The position numbers and the translations under genes were made by a program. DNA of 64,000 nt from Flammeovirgaceae bacterium SG7u.111 (GTDB taxonomy: Bacteria > Bacteroidota > Bacteroidia > Cytophagales > Flammeovirgaceae), in the NCBI GenBank assembly GCA_034044135.1, contig CP139021.1, forward strand, positions 444,501 through 508,500, written 5' to 3'. The number at the start of each line of letters is the position of its first letter. Position 1 is the stretch's first letter. Of this stretch, positions 51,515 through 61,262 are shown in pieces. Below the pieces are notes generated by a model. That model made no database searches. It worked only from the letters and a program-made list of their open reading frames with translations, and was not told the DNA's origin.

Positions 51515-53302
51515 TTAACCCAACCGACCTGTAATAATTTCTGGTACATCGGTTCTGCCTTCTTCATTCAAGTTTTCCAAGTTTAGGACTCCTCTTGGGC
51601 ATACAGCCGAACAAACACCACAACCTACACAGGAAGACCTGACAATGTTTTGTCCTCTTTGAGCATACCATCTTACATCTATCCCCATTTCACAGTACGT
51701 AGAGCAGTTGCCACAAGAAATACATTGCCCACCATTTGTAGTGATTCTAAATCTTGACTTGAATCGCTGAACTATACCTAGATATGCAGCTAAGGGGCAG
51801 CCAAATCTACACCAAACCCTATTGCCCATAAGTGGGTAAAAACCTGTCCCAACTACTCCTGCAAAACCTGCTCCTATCCATGCCCCGTAGGTTTCCCTTA
51901 CTTTATAAGTACTGAGCCCCAAAATTTCCGAAGCACCTGTGAAGTAGGTATAAAGCACCCCAATAGTCATTAGTATAGCAAAGCCTAATACTCCATGAAT
52001 CATCCACCTTTCAACTTTCCATGCTTTTACTGATTTATCGGAAAGCTGACGGTAGGGGTCGCCCAAGGTTTCCGCCAAGCCACCACAGCCACATACCCAA
52101 GAGCAATACCAGCGCTTACCGTAGAAATAAGTAAAAATAGGTACTCCAATCATGAATAGGCCAATGCCCCAAACAAGCATAAAAATTCCCAATCCTCCCC
52201 CAGACTGTAGCTTGTCGAGCTCATTTCCAAAGAAAAAATCATAATCGAGAGGCCACATGTTTTTGAAATCAAAATAGGGCTGGTTGAGCCGAACCAGTAT
52301 TTCTGGGATGATAAAAGCAAAAGCTGTCTGAAAGAACATCACCGAAAAAGTTCTTACAATTTGATAGGGACTATGACGATATTTTATCATCATCCTTATG
52401 CCCATTACCAGTATACAGAGCGTGTAAATGAATCCGTAAAGGAAGAACTGGCCCGCATCGTTTCCACTCAAAAACTGGCTGATAGGATCGACCATTGCCA
52501 CCCAATTGGTCATGTATTCTGGGAAATAATAGAGGAAAATATAGAATGCTATCAGAAAAGTCCCTGTCAAGATTCCGAGCCAACCCCTAGAGGTCATGGC
52601 TTTGTGGAAAATGTGGTTGTTTTTGATGCCAGGGTTGCCCTCACTTGCTTTAGGCAAAATGTACATGAGTGCTCCAATTATGGAAAGACCAAAAGTGAGA
52701 AAAATAAACAATAATGGGTTGGTGTAAGAAGGTCCAGTACCCGATGCTTTTGTGAGGCTAAACTTTAATGCTTTTTGCTGATACCTGTCAAAGCCTTTTG
52801 TATTGATTACACCATAAAGTTTGATGCTTTGAGAAACGTTTTCCAAATCGGCAATCAGCTGTTCCTTGGTTTCATATTCCCTTCCATCGAGCCATCCACC
52901 GTAGTCTTTGAGGGCTTTAGCTTTAAAAGCATCAGCCTCATCATCCCCAAAAGCACTTGCTGTGGCGTCCATCTTGAAAAGCAATTTCTCTTCGCTTTCC
53001 ATCTTTCCAGCTATACTTTCAACTTCTTGAGAAGTTAGACTGTATTGCTCTAATGCCTTGTTGTTTGCTGATTCAAAAATAGAAGAAAGTGAGTTGACAA
53101 ATGAAAAACTACTAGGGGATTCTTGTGCCAGTAAATCGCTACCTCCCATTTCTAAGAACAAATTCTTTTTTGCCTCATCAGAAATTTGCTTAGAAACTAT
53201 TTTTTCGGTTAACTGGAAACTGCCCCAAAAGAAAGTGGCTAAAAACAAGGAGAACCCAGTAATGAAAGTGAGTAAGCCAGCAGTTTTAATCAGGTTGTGC
53301 AT
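51515..53302 (-). CDS. NosR/NapH-like polyferredoxin membrane protein
   Basis: A 595-residue membrane protein. One N-terminal helix (about 8-28), a periplasmic domain of about 160 residues without the FMN domain of NosR, then five or more helices. Cysteine motifs near the membrane are CSWVCG, where the usual CxxxCP has Gly for Pro, and CRFGCP. The C-terminus has two 4Fe-4S sites, CxxCxxCxxxC (in CISCGNCSTYC) and CxxCxxCxxxCP (in CVGCGVCSAVCP). It should move electrons across or at the inner membrane. It is cotranscribed with the FAD oxidoreductase 50 bp upstream. Its final electron acceptor is unknown. Confidence 0.88.
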   Translation of the reverse strand: MHNLIKTAGLLTFITGFSLFLATFFWGSFQLTEKIVSKQISDEAKKNLFLEMGGSDLLAQESPSSFSFVNSLSSIFESANNKALEQYSLTSQEVESIAGKMESEEKLLFKMDATASAFGDDEADAFKAKALKDYGGWLDGREYETKEQLIADLENVSQSIKLYGVINTKGFDRYQQKALKFSLTKASGTGPSYTNPLLFIFLTFGLSIIGALMYILPKASEGNPGIKNNHIFHKAMTSRGWLGILTGTFLIAFYIFLYYFPEYMTNWVAMVDPISQFLSGNDAGQFFLYGFIYTLCILVMGIRMMIKYRHSPYQIVRTFSVMFFQTAFAFIIPEILVRLNQPYFDFKNMWPLDYDFFFGNELDKLQSGGGLGIFMLVWGIGLFMIGVPIFTYFYGKRWYCSWVCGCGGLAETLGDPYRQLSDKSVKAWKVERWMIHGVLGFAILMTIGVLYTYFTGASEILGLSTYKVRETYGAWIGAGFAGVVGTGFYPLMGNRVWCRFGCPLAAYLGIVQRFKSRFRITTNGGQCISCGNCSTYCEMGIDVRWYAQRGQNIVRSSCVGCGVCSAVCPRGVLNLENLNEEGRTDVPEIITGRLG

Positions 53303-53352
53303 TGGAAAGTAGTTTTGTAGTAGAGTGAATAAATTGGTTGAGGCATTTAAGG

Positions 53353-54687
53353 TTAAAGTCCTATGAGCTCCCTAAGCCTTTTCCTTCGCTTGAGCTCGAT
53401 AGGATCAGAGGCGTTTTTGGAATTATAAAGTGCAACGACTTCGTGTTCATGGGTTTTGAAAAACTCGGGATCGAAGTTAGCAGCGGAAAGGTTTGCCAAA
53501 ACATATTTTATATTCCGCTTTTCCCTGAGCCATTTGTCACAGACCTCGTGTCTAAATCGGATACCCATCAAATTTGCCCCAAGGAATTTACCCGAAGCTT
53601 TTTCATACACTAGCCGTATAGACTTTTGCCTATTTTCATGCTCCCAATAAATGCTTTCTTCCTTGTCAGACAGGATTGCAGGTACATCGCCGTAGGTTTG
53701 GTACTCTATATCAAAAAACTTGGCGGAGTTGAACCAAGGCCCTGGTCGGTAGACTTTCCTATTTCCCAAAATTACTTGAGCCAAGACTTCCCCATGCATC
53801 CTTCCGGTGTACCAAACTTGCTCCAATGGCTTTCTGCCTTCAATGGGTTTGGTAAATTGGGCGCAATCGCCAATGGCATAAATATCGGGTAGGTTAGTTT
53901 CAAAGTGATGGTTTATCAGTACGCCTCTTTCTGTAGCTATCCCAGACCCTTCCAAAAAGGAGATATTAGGGCGGACACCAGCGGTAAGTCCAACAAACTG
54001 GCATGAGATCTCTTCTCCACTACTAGTTATGATAGATTTTACCCTACCATTTTCATCAGGCCTTATCTCTTTCAACTCAGTTCCCAAGCGTAGGTCTATT
54101 CCGTTTGAGCGGATTTCCCTGTTCACCATGGCAGATTCTTCCGCAGGTAAAATCTTGTTCCAAAAGCTTTTTTCTCTCACCAAAAAAGTGACTGGAATAT
54201 GGCGTGAGTGGAACATTTCGGCAAGTTCTATTCCTATCAATCCTCCACCAATAATCACAGCCTTCTTTAAGTCTTTCGAGTATTTTTCAATGTTTTCTAA
54301 ATCTTGAAAACTATACATCCCCCCTACGCCCTTGAGGTCTTGCCCAGGCCAGCCAAACTTATTGGGTGTAGACCCGCAGGCAATCACCAGCTTATCATAA
54401 TCGAAGGTAGTGCCATCGGAAAAACGGAGCTGTTTTTCTTCAGGAGAAACTTTTTCTACATAGTTATAGATCAGGTTGAGTCGATTTTTCTTCCAAAACC
54501 AATCTTCGTAAGGCTTGGTATTTTCAAATTTCATGTGCCCCATGTAAATATACATTAAGGCTGTTCTTGAGAAAAAGTGCTTGGTTTCGGCTGAAATGAT
54601 GGTAATTTCCGCTTGGCTATCTTTTTTTCTAATGTGCCGAGCAGCTGTTACCCCAGAAATACCATTTCCAATAATGGCTATACGCAT
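53353..54687 (-). CDS. FAD/NAD(P)-dependent pyridine nucleotide-disulfide-type oxidoreductase
   Basis: A 444-residue flavoprotein with two Rossmann folds: FAD motif GNGISG (7-12) and the NAD motif GGGLIG in VIIGGGLIGIELAEM (about 143-157), then the second FAD block YAIGDCAQF (about 278-286). It is most like the N-terminal part of NADH-nitrite reductases and rubredoxin reductases, without the CxxC redox pair of disulfide reductases. It is the first gene of an operon with the polyferredoxin protein, so I infer it feeds electrons from NAD(P)H to it, or takes them. Confidence 0.88.
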   Translation of the reverse strand: MRIAIIGNGISGVTAARHIRKKDSQAEITIISAETKHFFSRTALMYIYMGHMKFENTKPYEDWFWKKNRLNLIYNYVEKVSPEEKQLRFSDGTTFDYDKLVIACGSTPNKFGWPGQDLKGVGGMYSFQDLENIEKYSKDLKKAVIIGGGLIGIELAEMFHSRHIPVTFLVREKSFWNKILPAEESAMVNREIRSNGIDLRLGTELKEIRPDENGRVKSIITSSGEEISCQFVGLTAGVRPNISFLEGSGIATERGVLINHHFETNLPDIYAIGDCAQFTKPIEGRKPLEQVWYTGRMHGEVLAQVILGNRKVYRPGPWFNSAKFFDIEYQTYGDVPAILSDKEESIYWEHENRQKSIRLVYEKASGKFLGANLMGIRFRHEVCDKWLREKRNIKYVLANLSAANFDPEFFKTHEHEVVALYNSKNASDPIELKRRKRLRELIGL

Positions 54688-54923
54688 AGGTCAAATAGTT
54701 TCAGAGAGATATTGGTATGAAAAAGTTCATATTGGGAATTATATGGAGACTGTTTGTAAAGTTGTTAGCATTCGATCTTCAGTTTGCAAATTCGCTAGTG
54801 GTGTGAATTTCCGCTTCTTCTTGTTTACCTTTGCCCAAAAAACAGAGACAAAGCTCTTTTTTGATTTGGCTACATACCTAATTGAATTACGGCATTAATG
54901 GTTTCTTTATCCATCATTTTTTT

Positions 54924-55739
54924 TCAATTTCCATTTTTATTTGGAAAAGAAAAGGGTTCAATTTCCAGCAATGAAACCAGCTTTTTCAGGCTTTCTAAAC
55001 TTCCGCTTCCATAAAATTCATGAGAAGGCTTTGTATAGGCTCTACTTAATATATTTTGTTCTTTCAAAACGGAGTGGACACGCTTGGCTACGGCAGGAGC
55101 AGGGTTCAGAATTTTAGCTTTTTCTCCTACTATTTCGGCTATCAACTCTTTCAGAAAGGGATAGTGCGTGCAGCCTAAAACGATCCTGTCAGCGCCAAAA
55201 TCTATCATTGGGTTCACATAGCTTCCTACTAGTTTATTGCCCTTTTCAGTGTTCCATTCTCCACTTTCTACCAACTCTACCAAGCCCGTCCCAATCGTTT
55301 CTAGCACTTCTACCCCCCTGGCAAATTTTTCTTTCGTGTTGATGAAATGTTGTCCCTTTATCGTCCCTTCCGTAGCCAAGACTCCAATTTTACCTGTTTG
55401 GGTGCTGAGGGCAGCAGGTTTTATGGCAGGCTCCATCCCTACAAATTGGATTGGATATTTCTCTCTCAAATACTTAATAGCCGCCGAAGTTGCCGTATTA
55501 CATGCTACTACTATGAGCTTGCATTTTTTTTCTAACAGGAAATTTACCACCTTTTCCGAGTGAGCAATGATGCTTGCAGTTGGTTGCGGCCCGTACGGGC
55601 AGTTTGCCGAGTCTGCAAAGTAGATCGTGTTTTCATGTGGCAAAATTCTTCTTATTTCTCGCCAAACGCTGAGCCCTCCCACTCCAGAATCAAAAATCCC
55701 AATGGGGGTATTTTGCTTTTCACTATTTTCCAAAGACAT
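54924..55739 (-). CDS. murI: glutamate racemase
   Basis: A 271-residue MurI from the ATG at 55739 (the frame starts earlier with TTG at 55763). It makes D-glutamate for peptidoglycan. Active-site motifs: FDSGVGG (16-22), VVACNTATSAA with Cys80, and LGCTHYPF with Cys190; these are the two catalytic cysteines. Length is normal. It is monocistronic and lies upstream, on the same strand, of the redox operon. Confidence 0.95.
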   Translation of the reverse strand: MSLENSEKQNTPIGIFDSGVGGLSVWREIRRILPHENTIYFADSANCPYGPQPTASIIAHSEKVVNFLLEKKCKLIVVACNTATSAAIKYLREKYPIQFVGMEPAIKPAALSTQTGKIGVLATEGTIKGQHFINTKEKFARGVEVLETIGTGLVELVESGEWNTEKGNKLVGSYVNPMIDFGADRIVLGCTHYPFLKELIAEIVGEKAKILNPAPAVAKRVHSVLKEQNILSRAYTKPSHEFYGSGSLESLKKLVSLLEIEPFSFPNKNGN

Positions 55740-55987
55740 GTTTTCCAAAAGGTATTTGCACAATTTTTTTTCCTAAGATAATGGCTTGCTAGCTATCAAT
55801 CCTATGCTTTTGTATAAATTAGCAGAAGAACTTAATTTCATTGTGAAAAATCACTTTTGCTATTTGCTCAACTTATGTATTCTGTTTCTTGGCAATGCAA
55901 CTAACCTATTTGCCAAGCCGCACAAATATGTATTGCTACTTTAAAAGCTATATAGTCGCTAGCTCTTTTAGTTTTCCATTGTAAGGA

Positions 55988-58624
55988 ATGAAAAATATAG
56001 TCAAACTCTTTTTGGTAATAGCTACTATCATTTTGGTGGGAGGGGGAGATGTGTTTTCACAGAATACGCCTCTTTTTTCTGGATTAAAAAGCCTTGAGTT
56101 TACCGAAGAAGAAAATGCTTGGCTAGCCGCCCACCCTGTGATCAAGTTTGGCTATACGCCTGACTATCTGCCCATAGAATATATGGAAGACGGTGTTTAT
56201 AAAGGGCTGGCAGCAGACTACTTGCAAATAATTTCCGAGAAAACAGGGGTGAAATTTGAGCCTGTTCCAGAGTTGACTTGGAGTACTTCGGTGGAATTGT
56301 TCAAAAAAGGCGAGGTAGATATTTTGCCAGAATTGATAATCACTGAAGAAAGAAGTCAGCTGATGATTTTTACCAAGCCGTATATTCATTTCCCAATGGT
56401 GATTATTACCCGAAATGATTTTGGCTTTGTAAGCGAAATAAAAGATTTGAAGGATTATATAATAGCTGTTCCACGAGATTATTACATTAAAGAATATCTC
56501 GAAAATGACTTTCCTGAGATTGAGCTAATTATAGCCGATAACCCAGAGGCAGCCTTGAAGAAAGTATCGGTCAATGAAGCAGATGCGTACATTGGTCAGT
56601 TGGCTGTAGCCGATTATGTCATCAAAAAATCAGGATATTCAAACCTTAAAGTTGCCGCCCCTACCCAATACGATAATTTTGAAGCAGCCATGGGCATTCG
56701 AAAAGATTGGGTGGTTTTTAGGGGTATCGTACAAAAAGTATTGGATAGTATTTCTGAAGAAAGTAGTCAGGCAATAAAGAAACGATGGCTAGATGTAGAA
56801 TTAGACTTTGAAAAAAAGGAGCGGGAGTTTCGGCAGAGGATGCGGTTGTTATCGCTGATAACTTTGGGAGTTTTGGTTGTAGCCACTTTTTGGACTATTT
56901 CGCTTAAGCGACAAATAAAAAAAAGAAGAAAAGCAGAGCAGGGACTTAAAGTACAAAAAGAGTTTATCCAGCGAGTGATAGACAATGATCCCAATTTAGT
57001 TTTTGTCAAAAATAGAGAAGGGAGGTTTATCTTGGTAAATAAAGCCACTGCCACTGCCTACAATACTTCTGTAGAGGACTTGCTAAATAAAACACTGGCA
57101 GAAAGCCATGTTCATGAACAGGAAGTAGCCGAATATACGTCGGATGACATCAAGGTGATAGATACTGGCTTGCCCATTGTCAAGGAGGAAACATTTACAC
57201 GGGATGATAAGGGTGTAAAGTGGCTGCTAATCAATAAAGTTCCTATCAAAAATGAAGCAGGTGAAGTTTGTTCACTCGGAATAGCATCAGATATTACTGA
57301 GCTCAAACAGGCCGAAATTGCAATTAGAGATAGTGAAGAGCGCTTTAAAGCCTTGGCTGACTCAACTAATGAAGGGGTGATCATCCATAGTTTGGGGAAA
57401 GTACTTGGTGTAAATGATGTGTTTTGCTCTATGTTCAAGTTACAGCCAGATAAACTTGAGCAACTTCAGGAAGAGGACCTTATACAAGATGGACTGGAAG
57501 AAGGGGTCGCTAAATTTAAAGCAAAGAAAATGTCATTCAAATCTATTGACCTGATGTGCAAAAGGTCTGATGGAACAATTTTCCCAGCAGAGGTTTCGAG
57601 TAAGTTTATTGAATACAAGCAGCAAACCACACAGGTGACCACTTTTCGGGATTTGACTGAGAGGAAAAAAATTGAAGACGACCTAAAGGAGACCAACGAA
57701 GAATTGAGAGCTTCTGAAGAAGAACTCCGCCAGCAAAGCGAGGAGCTTTTGACAGTAAACGAGATGCTTGAAGCGCAAAAGGTAGAGCTAGAACAAACTA
57801 TTGCACAATTGAAAACTGCTCAAGCCAAACTGATCAATGCTGAGAAAATGGCTTCTTTGGGTGTGCTTACCGCAGGAATTGCCCATGAAATAAATAACCC
57901 TGTAAACTTTGTGCAGTCGGGGATAAGAGGGGTGAGAAATAATTTGGAAGACTTGCTGGAGATAATTGGGAAATATAATGAGATCACTCCGGAAAATGCT
58001 TCACAGGGATTAGAAGAGGTAGCAGCACTGAAAGAAGAACTAGAATTTGATTTCATAGTAGAAGATCTCCAACAGGGCATAAAAGATATTTCTACCGGAG
58101 CTGAGCGAACAAGTGAAATTGTAAAGGGTCTTCGCACTTTTTCCCGCTCCGACGAGACAGCGTTGAAGTTTATCGATATTCATGAAAATATTGATTCTAC
58201 CTTGGTTTTGCTTCGTAAGCAGTACAAAAATAAAGTTGCGATAGAGAAGGAGTATGGTGACTTACCTCGTATAGAAGCGTTTCCTGGAAAGCTCAATCAA
58301 GTATTTATGAATATACTTTCCAATGCCATTCAGGCAGTAAACGAGCATGGGAAAATTGTAATTTCCACTGAAATACTGGAGGGAAATACCATTCAAATTA
58401 AGTTTGCAGATAATGGAAAGGGAATGAGCGAAGAGATAAAAAGAAAAATGTTTGACCCATTTTTCACCACTAAAGAAGTAGGGGTAGGAGTAGGGCTTGG
58501 GCTTTCTATTTGCCTAGGTATTATCAAAGATCATGATGGTTCCATAGAGGTGGAGAGCGAAGAAGGAAAAGGGACTTTATTTATTATTTCACTCCCCATT
58601 GAGCACAAATCCAGTGAAAGTTAA
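55988..58624 (+). CDS. hybrid-type sensor histidine kinase with periplasmic binding domain and PAS domains
   Basis: An 878-residue kinase. Signal peptide (about 1-25), a solute-binding domain of the SBP_bac_3 type (about 45-275, with VIKFGYTPDYLPIEYMEDG), one membrane helix (285-303), two PAS domains (about 320-440 and 445-560), a coiled coil (560-615), then HisKA with His633 in AGIAHEINNP and an ATPase domain ending near 870 (DNGKGMSEE, FFTTKEVGVGVGLGLSI). It senses an amino-acid-like or similar small ligand in the periplasm. No receiver domain and no response regulator are adjacent. The next gene is 42 bp downstream. Confidence 0.92.
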   Translation: MKNIVKLFLVIATIILVGGGDVFSQNTPLFSGLKSLEFTEEENAWLAAHPVIKFGYTPDYLPIEYMEDGVYKGLAADYLQIISEKTGVKFEPVPELTWSTSVELFKKGEVDILPELIITEERSQLMIFTKPYIHFPMVIITRNDFGFVSEIKDLKDYIIAVPRDYYIKEYLENDFPEIELIIADNPEAALKKVSVNEADAYIGQLAVADYVIKKSGYSNLKVAAPTQYDNFEAAMGIRKDWVVFRGIVQKVLDSISEESSQAIKKRWLDVELDFEKKEREFRQRMRLLSLITLGVLVVATFWTISLKRQIKKRRKAEQGLKVQKEFIQRVIDNDPNLVFVKNREGRFILVNKATATAYNTSVEDLLNKTLAESHVHEQEVAEYTSDDIKVIDTGLPIVKEETFTRDDKGVKWLLINKVPIKNEAGEVCSLGIASDITELKQAEIAIRDSEERFKALADSTNEGVIIHSLGKVLGVNDVFCSMFKLQPDKLEQLQEEDLIQDGLEEGVAKFKAKKMSFKSIDLMCKRSDGTIFPAEVSSKFIEYKQQTTQVTTFRDLTERKKIEDDLKETNEELRASEEELRQQSEELLTVNEMLEAQKVELEQTIAQLKTAQAKLINAEKMASLGVLTAGIAHEINNPVNFVQSGIRGVRNNLEDLLEIIGKYNEITPENASQGLEEVAALKEELEFDFIVEDLQQGIKDISTGAERTSEIVKGLRTFSRSDETALKFIDIHENIDSTLVLLRKQYKNKVAIEKEYGDLPRIEAFPGKLNQVFMNILSNAIQAVNEHGKIVISTEILEGNTIQIKFADNGKGMSEEIKRKMFDPFFTTKEVGVGVGLGLSICLGIIKDHDGSIEVESEEGKGTLFIISLPIEHKSSES

Positions 58625-58666
58625 CCTTGTCTCAAACAAGTTTATTGAATAGAAGATTGTAAAGAC

Positions 58667-59137
58667 ATGAAGAAAAAAGCAATTGACATATCAGATTTCG
58701 ATTTTGAGAAAGAAAAGTTAAAAACAACCGAAACGCCAAGTACATTACCTTATGCACATACGGTTGGTGGCGCAGTTATAAAGCCTGAAAATAAAGGCAA
58801 GATCAAAAGCAGAGCGATGATGGCGATGCAGCAACAGACGGAAGCCCAAATGGAGCAGCTTTACCAGCAGATGAAGCTACTTGCCGACCAAGCCAATGAG
58901 ATAAAAGCGAAAGTGCGAATTTCCGAACGGATTTATATGGCTGAAATGTCTTTCGAACCATTGATAAACCATGTGTACCACCTTTACAAAAAAGAGGAAG
59001 GAAAAGATATGCTTTCGATGGTAGCTCCAGGCGAGTGGGGTAGAAAACAAAAGAAAATTGAGTTTTTGGCAACAGTAAAACTAATGGCAGATCATACTTG
59101 GGAGGTGCTAGAAAAAAATGAGGATGCTGTTTTTTAG
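58667..59137 (+). CDS. DUF2452 protein
   Basis: A 156-residue cytosolic protein that fits DUF2452, with helical charge-rich sequence (about 45-85) and the conserved IYMAEMSFEPLINHVYHLY (about 88-106) and APGEWG. The function is unknown. It begins 42 bp after the histidine kinase on the same strand and may be cotranscribed with it; I cannot say whether they work together. Confidence 0.75.
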   Translation: MKKKAIDISDFDFEKEKLKTTETPSTLPYAHTVGGAVIKPENKGKIKSRAMMAMQQQTEAQMEQLYQQMKLLADQANEIKAKVRISERIYMAEMSFEPLINHVYHLYKKEEGKDMLSMVAPGEWGRKQKKIEFLATVKLMADHTWEVLEKNEDAVF

Positions 59138-59348
59138 ATGTAAAAAACAGATAATCAAGTTGTTGTGTGTTTTTCAGAAAGCCGATAATGTATAATGTGT
59201 GGGCTTATTCTTTTCCAACAAATTTATTTTACAGCATTTTTCATAATTGGGAAAAAAATGTGCTATGATTACTATATTTACGAAAGAAGGTAAAAGAAAC
59301 AACTGAAAATAGATTACTGGGAAAAAAAAATCAACAGCTTCAACTCTT

Positions 59349-61226
59349 ATGACGGTGAAAAAACCAAACTCTAGCAAAGGCCTTGGTAGCAGGCAGATAA
59401 CTAAAAAAAATGTTTCCAAAACTTTACTGACCGAAATAGCATGGGAAGTATGTAACCAGGTAGGGGGCATTTATACCGTCATTAGATCTAAGGTTCCCAG
59501 TATGATTGATTTGTGGGGAGAAAACTATTGTTTAATTGGTCCTTACGTGAACAGTAGTGTAAACATTGAATATGAAATCCAAGAAAACCCCAATGATCCA
59601 TTTTATGTAGCTGCAAAGCGAATGCAAGACAAAGGCTTTGAGGTCTATTATGGAAGATGGTTGGTATCGGGGCGTCCCAAAGCTATTTTAGTAAACCCAC
59701 ACAGCATCATAGATAAATTAGGGGAGATAAAATTTGGGCTATGGGAAAACCATGGAATAGAAACTCCAGATGGTGATTTCATGCTCAATGATGTGCTCAC
59801 TTTTGGCTTTATGGTGAAGCTGTACCTTGCCGAGCTTGCCAATGAAGAGGTTACTACAAAAAATATCATAGCCCATTTTCACGAATGGATGGCGGGCACG
59901 CCAATTCCAGATATTAGAAAGGAAAATATTCCTATCACAACGGTTTTTACCACGCATGCAACCTTACTGGGCAGGTACTTGGCCATGAACGATCCTTTGT
60001 TCTATGATTACTTAGGGTTCTACGATTGGCAAAAAGAAGCAAAACACTTCAATATTGAAGCAAATGTAAAAATAGAGCGAGCTGCGGCTCATGGCTCCCA
60101 TGTTTTTACGACAGTGAGTGAAGTTACCGCTGCCGAATGTAAGCATTTGCTTGGGAGGGAGATAGATGTTATTCTCCCCAATGGTTTGAATATAGAGCGG
60201 TTCACAGCAATGCATGAGGTGCAAAACCTCCACCAAAACTTTAAGGAAATGATCCACGAGTTTGTGATGGGGCACTTCTTTCAGAGCTACGCTTTCGATC
60301 TTGATAATACATTATATTTCTTTACTTCAGGAAGGTTTGAGTATCACAACAAAGGTTTTGATCTTACCCTCGAAGCCTTGGCTAGGCTCAACTGGAAAAT
60401 GAAGGAGCAGAACATTGACACTACGGTGGTGATGTTTTATGTGACCAAGAGACCGTTCCATTCTATCAATCCTTCTGCGTTGCAATCAAGGGCGATGATG
60501 AAAAAGATTAGGGACACCTGTGAGGCCATTGAAAAACAAGTAGGGGATAAGCTCTTTTACGCTGCGGCCATTAGCCCAGATCTCAAGCTCCCTTCGCTCA
60601 ACGAGTTTGTGGACGATTACTGGAGGCTTCGCCTAAGAAGGACGTTACAGTCTTGGAAGTCGAATAGCTTGCCTTTGGTGGTGACCCACAACTTGGTAGA
60701 TGATCAAAAAGATCCTCTGCTGAATTTTGTAAGAGAGTCTGATCTGATAAATAAGTATGACGATAGGGTGAAGATTGTATATCACCCAGATTTTATCCAA
60801 AATACAAACCCTCTTTTTGGAATTGATTACGATGAGTTCGTTCGTGGCTGCCACCTTGGTGTTTTCCCAAGTTACTACGAGCCTTGGGGTTATACTCCGC
60901 TCGAATGCATTGCCCGTGGTGTTCCAACGGTAACAAGTGACCTTTCTGGCTTTGGGGACTACGTGCTCAAAAATATGGAAGATTATGAAAATAACGGAAT
61001 CAGCGTGATAAATAGGAGATACCGTAATTATGATGAAGCAGCAAACCAGCTTTGCGATTATATGCTAGACTTCGTGAAGCAAAATAGAAGAGATAGGATT
61101 TTGGAAAGAAACAGGGTGGAAAGAGCTTCCGAATTATTTGATTGGCATCACTTGACCTTGGCTTATGATCGTGCTTATTCTATAGCACTTGAGCGCCTTG
61201 AAGATGAAAAGAAAAATAATTCGTAA
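59349..61226 (+). CDS. eukaryote-like (GT3 family) glycogen synthase
   Basis: A 625-residue glycosyltransferase of the yeast/animal glycogen synthase type rather than bacterial GlgA. It starts with TEIAWEVCNQVGGIYTVIRSK (about 27-47), has the RFEYHNKGFDLTLEALARL segment near 325-343 and the C-terminal donor-site SYYEPWGYTPLECIARGVP near 510-528. Such enzymes transfer glucose from UDP-glucose to glycogen in the cytoplasm. GT3 members occur in some Bacteroidota. No branching enzyme, phosphorylase or pyrophosphorylase is beside it. Confidence 0.93.
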   Translation: MTVKKPNSSKGLGSRQITKKNVSKTLLTEIAWEVCNQVGGIYTVIRSKVPSMIDLWGENYCLIGPYVNSSVNIEYEIQENPNDPFYVAAKRMQDKGFEVYYGRWLVSGRPKAILVNPHSIIDKLGEIKFGLWENHGIETPDGDFMLNDVLTFGFMVKLYLAELANEEVTTKNIIAHFHEWMAGTPIPDIRKENIPITTVFTTHATLLGRYLAMNDPLFYDYLGFYDWQKEAKHFNIEANVKIERAAAHGSHVFTTVSEVTAAECKHLLGREIDVILPNGLNIERFTAMHEVQNLHQNFKEMIHEFVMGHFFQSYAFDLDNTLYFFTSGRFEYHNKGFDLTLEALARLNWKMKEQNIDTTVVMFYVTKRPFHSINPSALQSRAMMKKIRDTCEAIEKQVGDKLFYAAAISPDLKLPSLNEFVDDYWRLRLRRTLQSWKSNSLPLVVTHNLVDDQKDPLLNFVRESDLINKYDDRVKIVYHPDFIQNTNPLFGIDYDEFVRGCHLGVFPSYYEPWGYTPLECIARGVPTVTSDLSGFGDYVLKNMEDYENNGISVINRRYRNYDEAANQLCDYMLDFVKQNRRDRILERNRVERASELFDWHHLTLAYDRAYSIALERLEDEKKNNS

Positions 61227-61262
61227 GGGAGCAGCAAGCAACTAAGAAATTATAACTATTCT

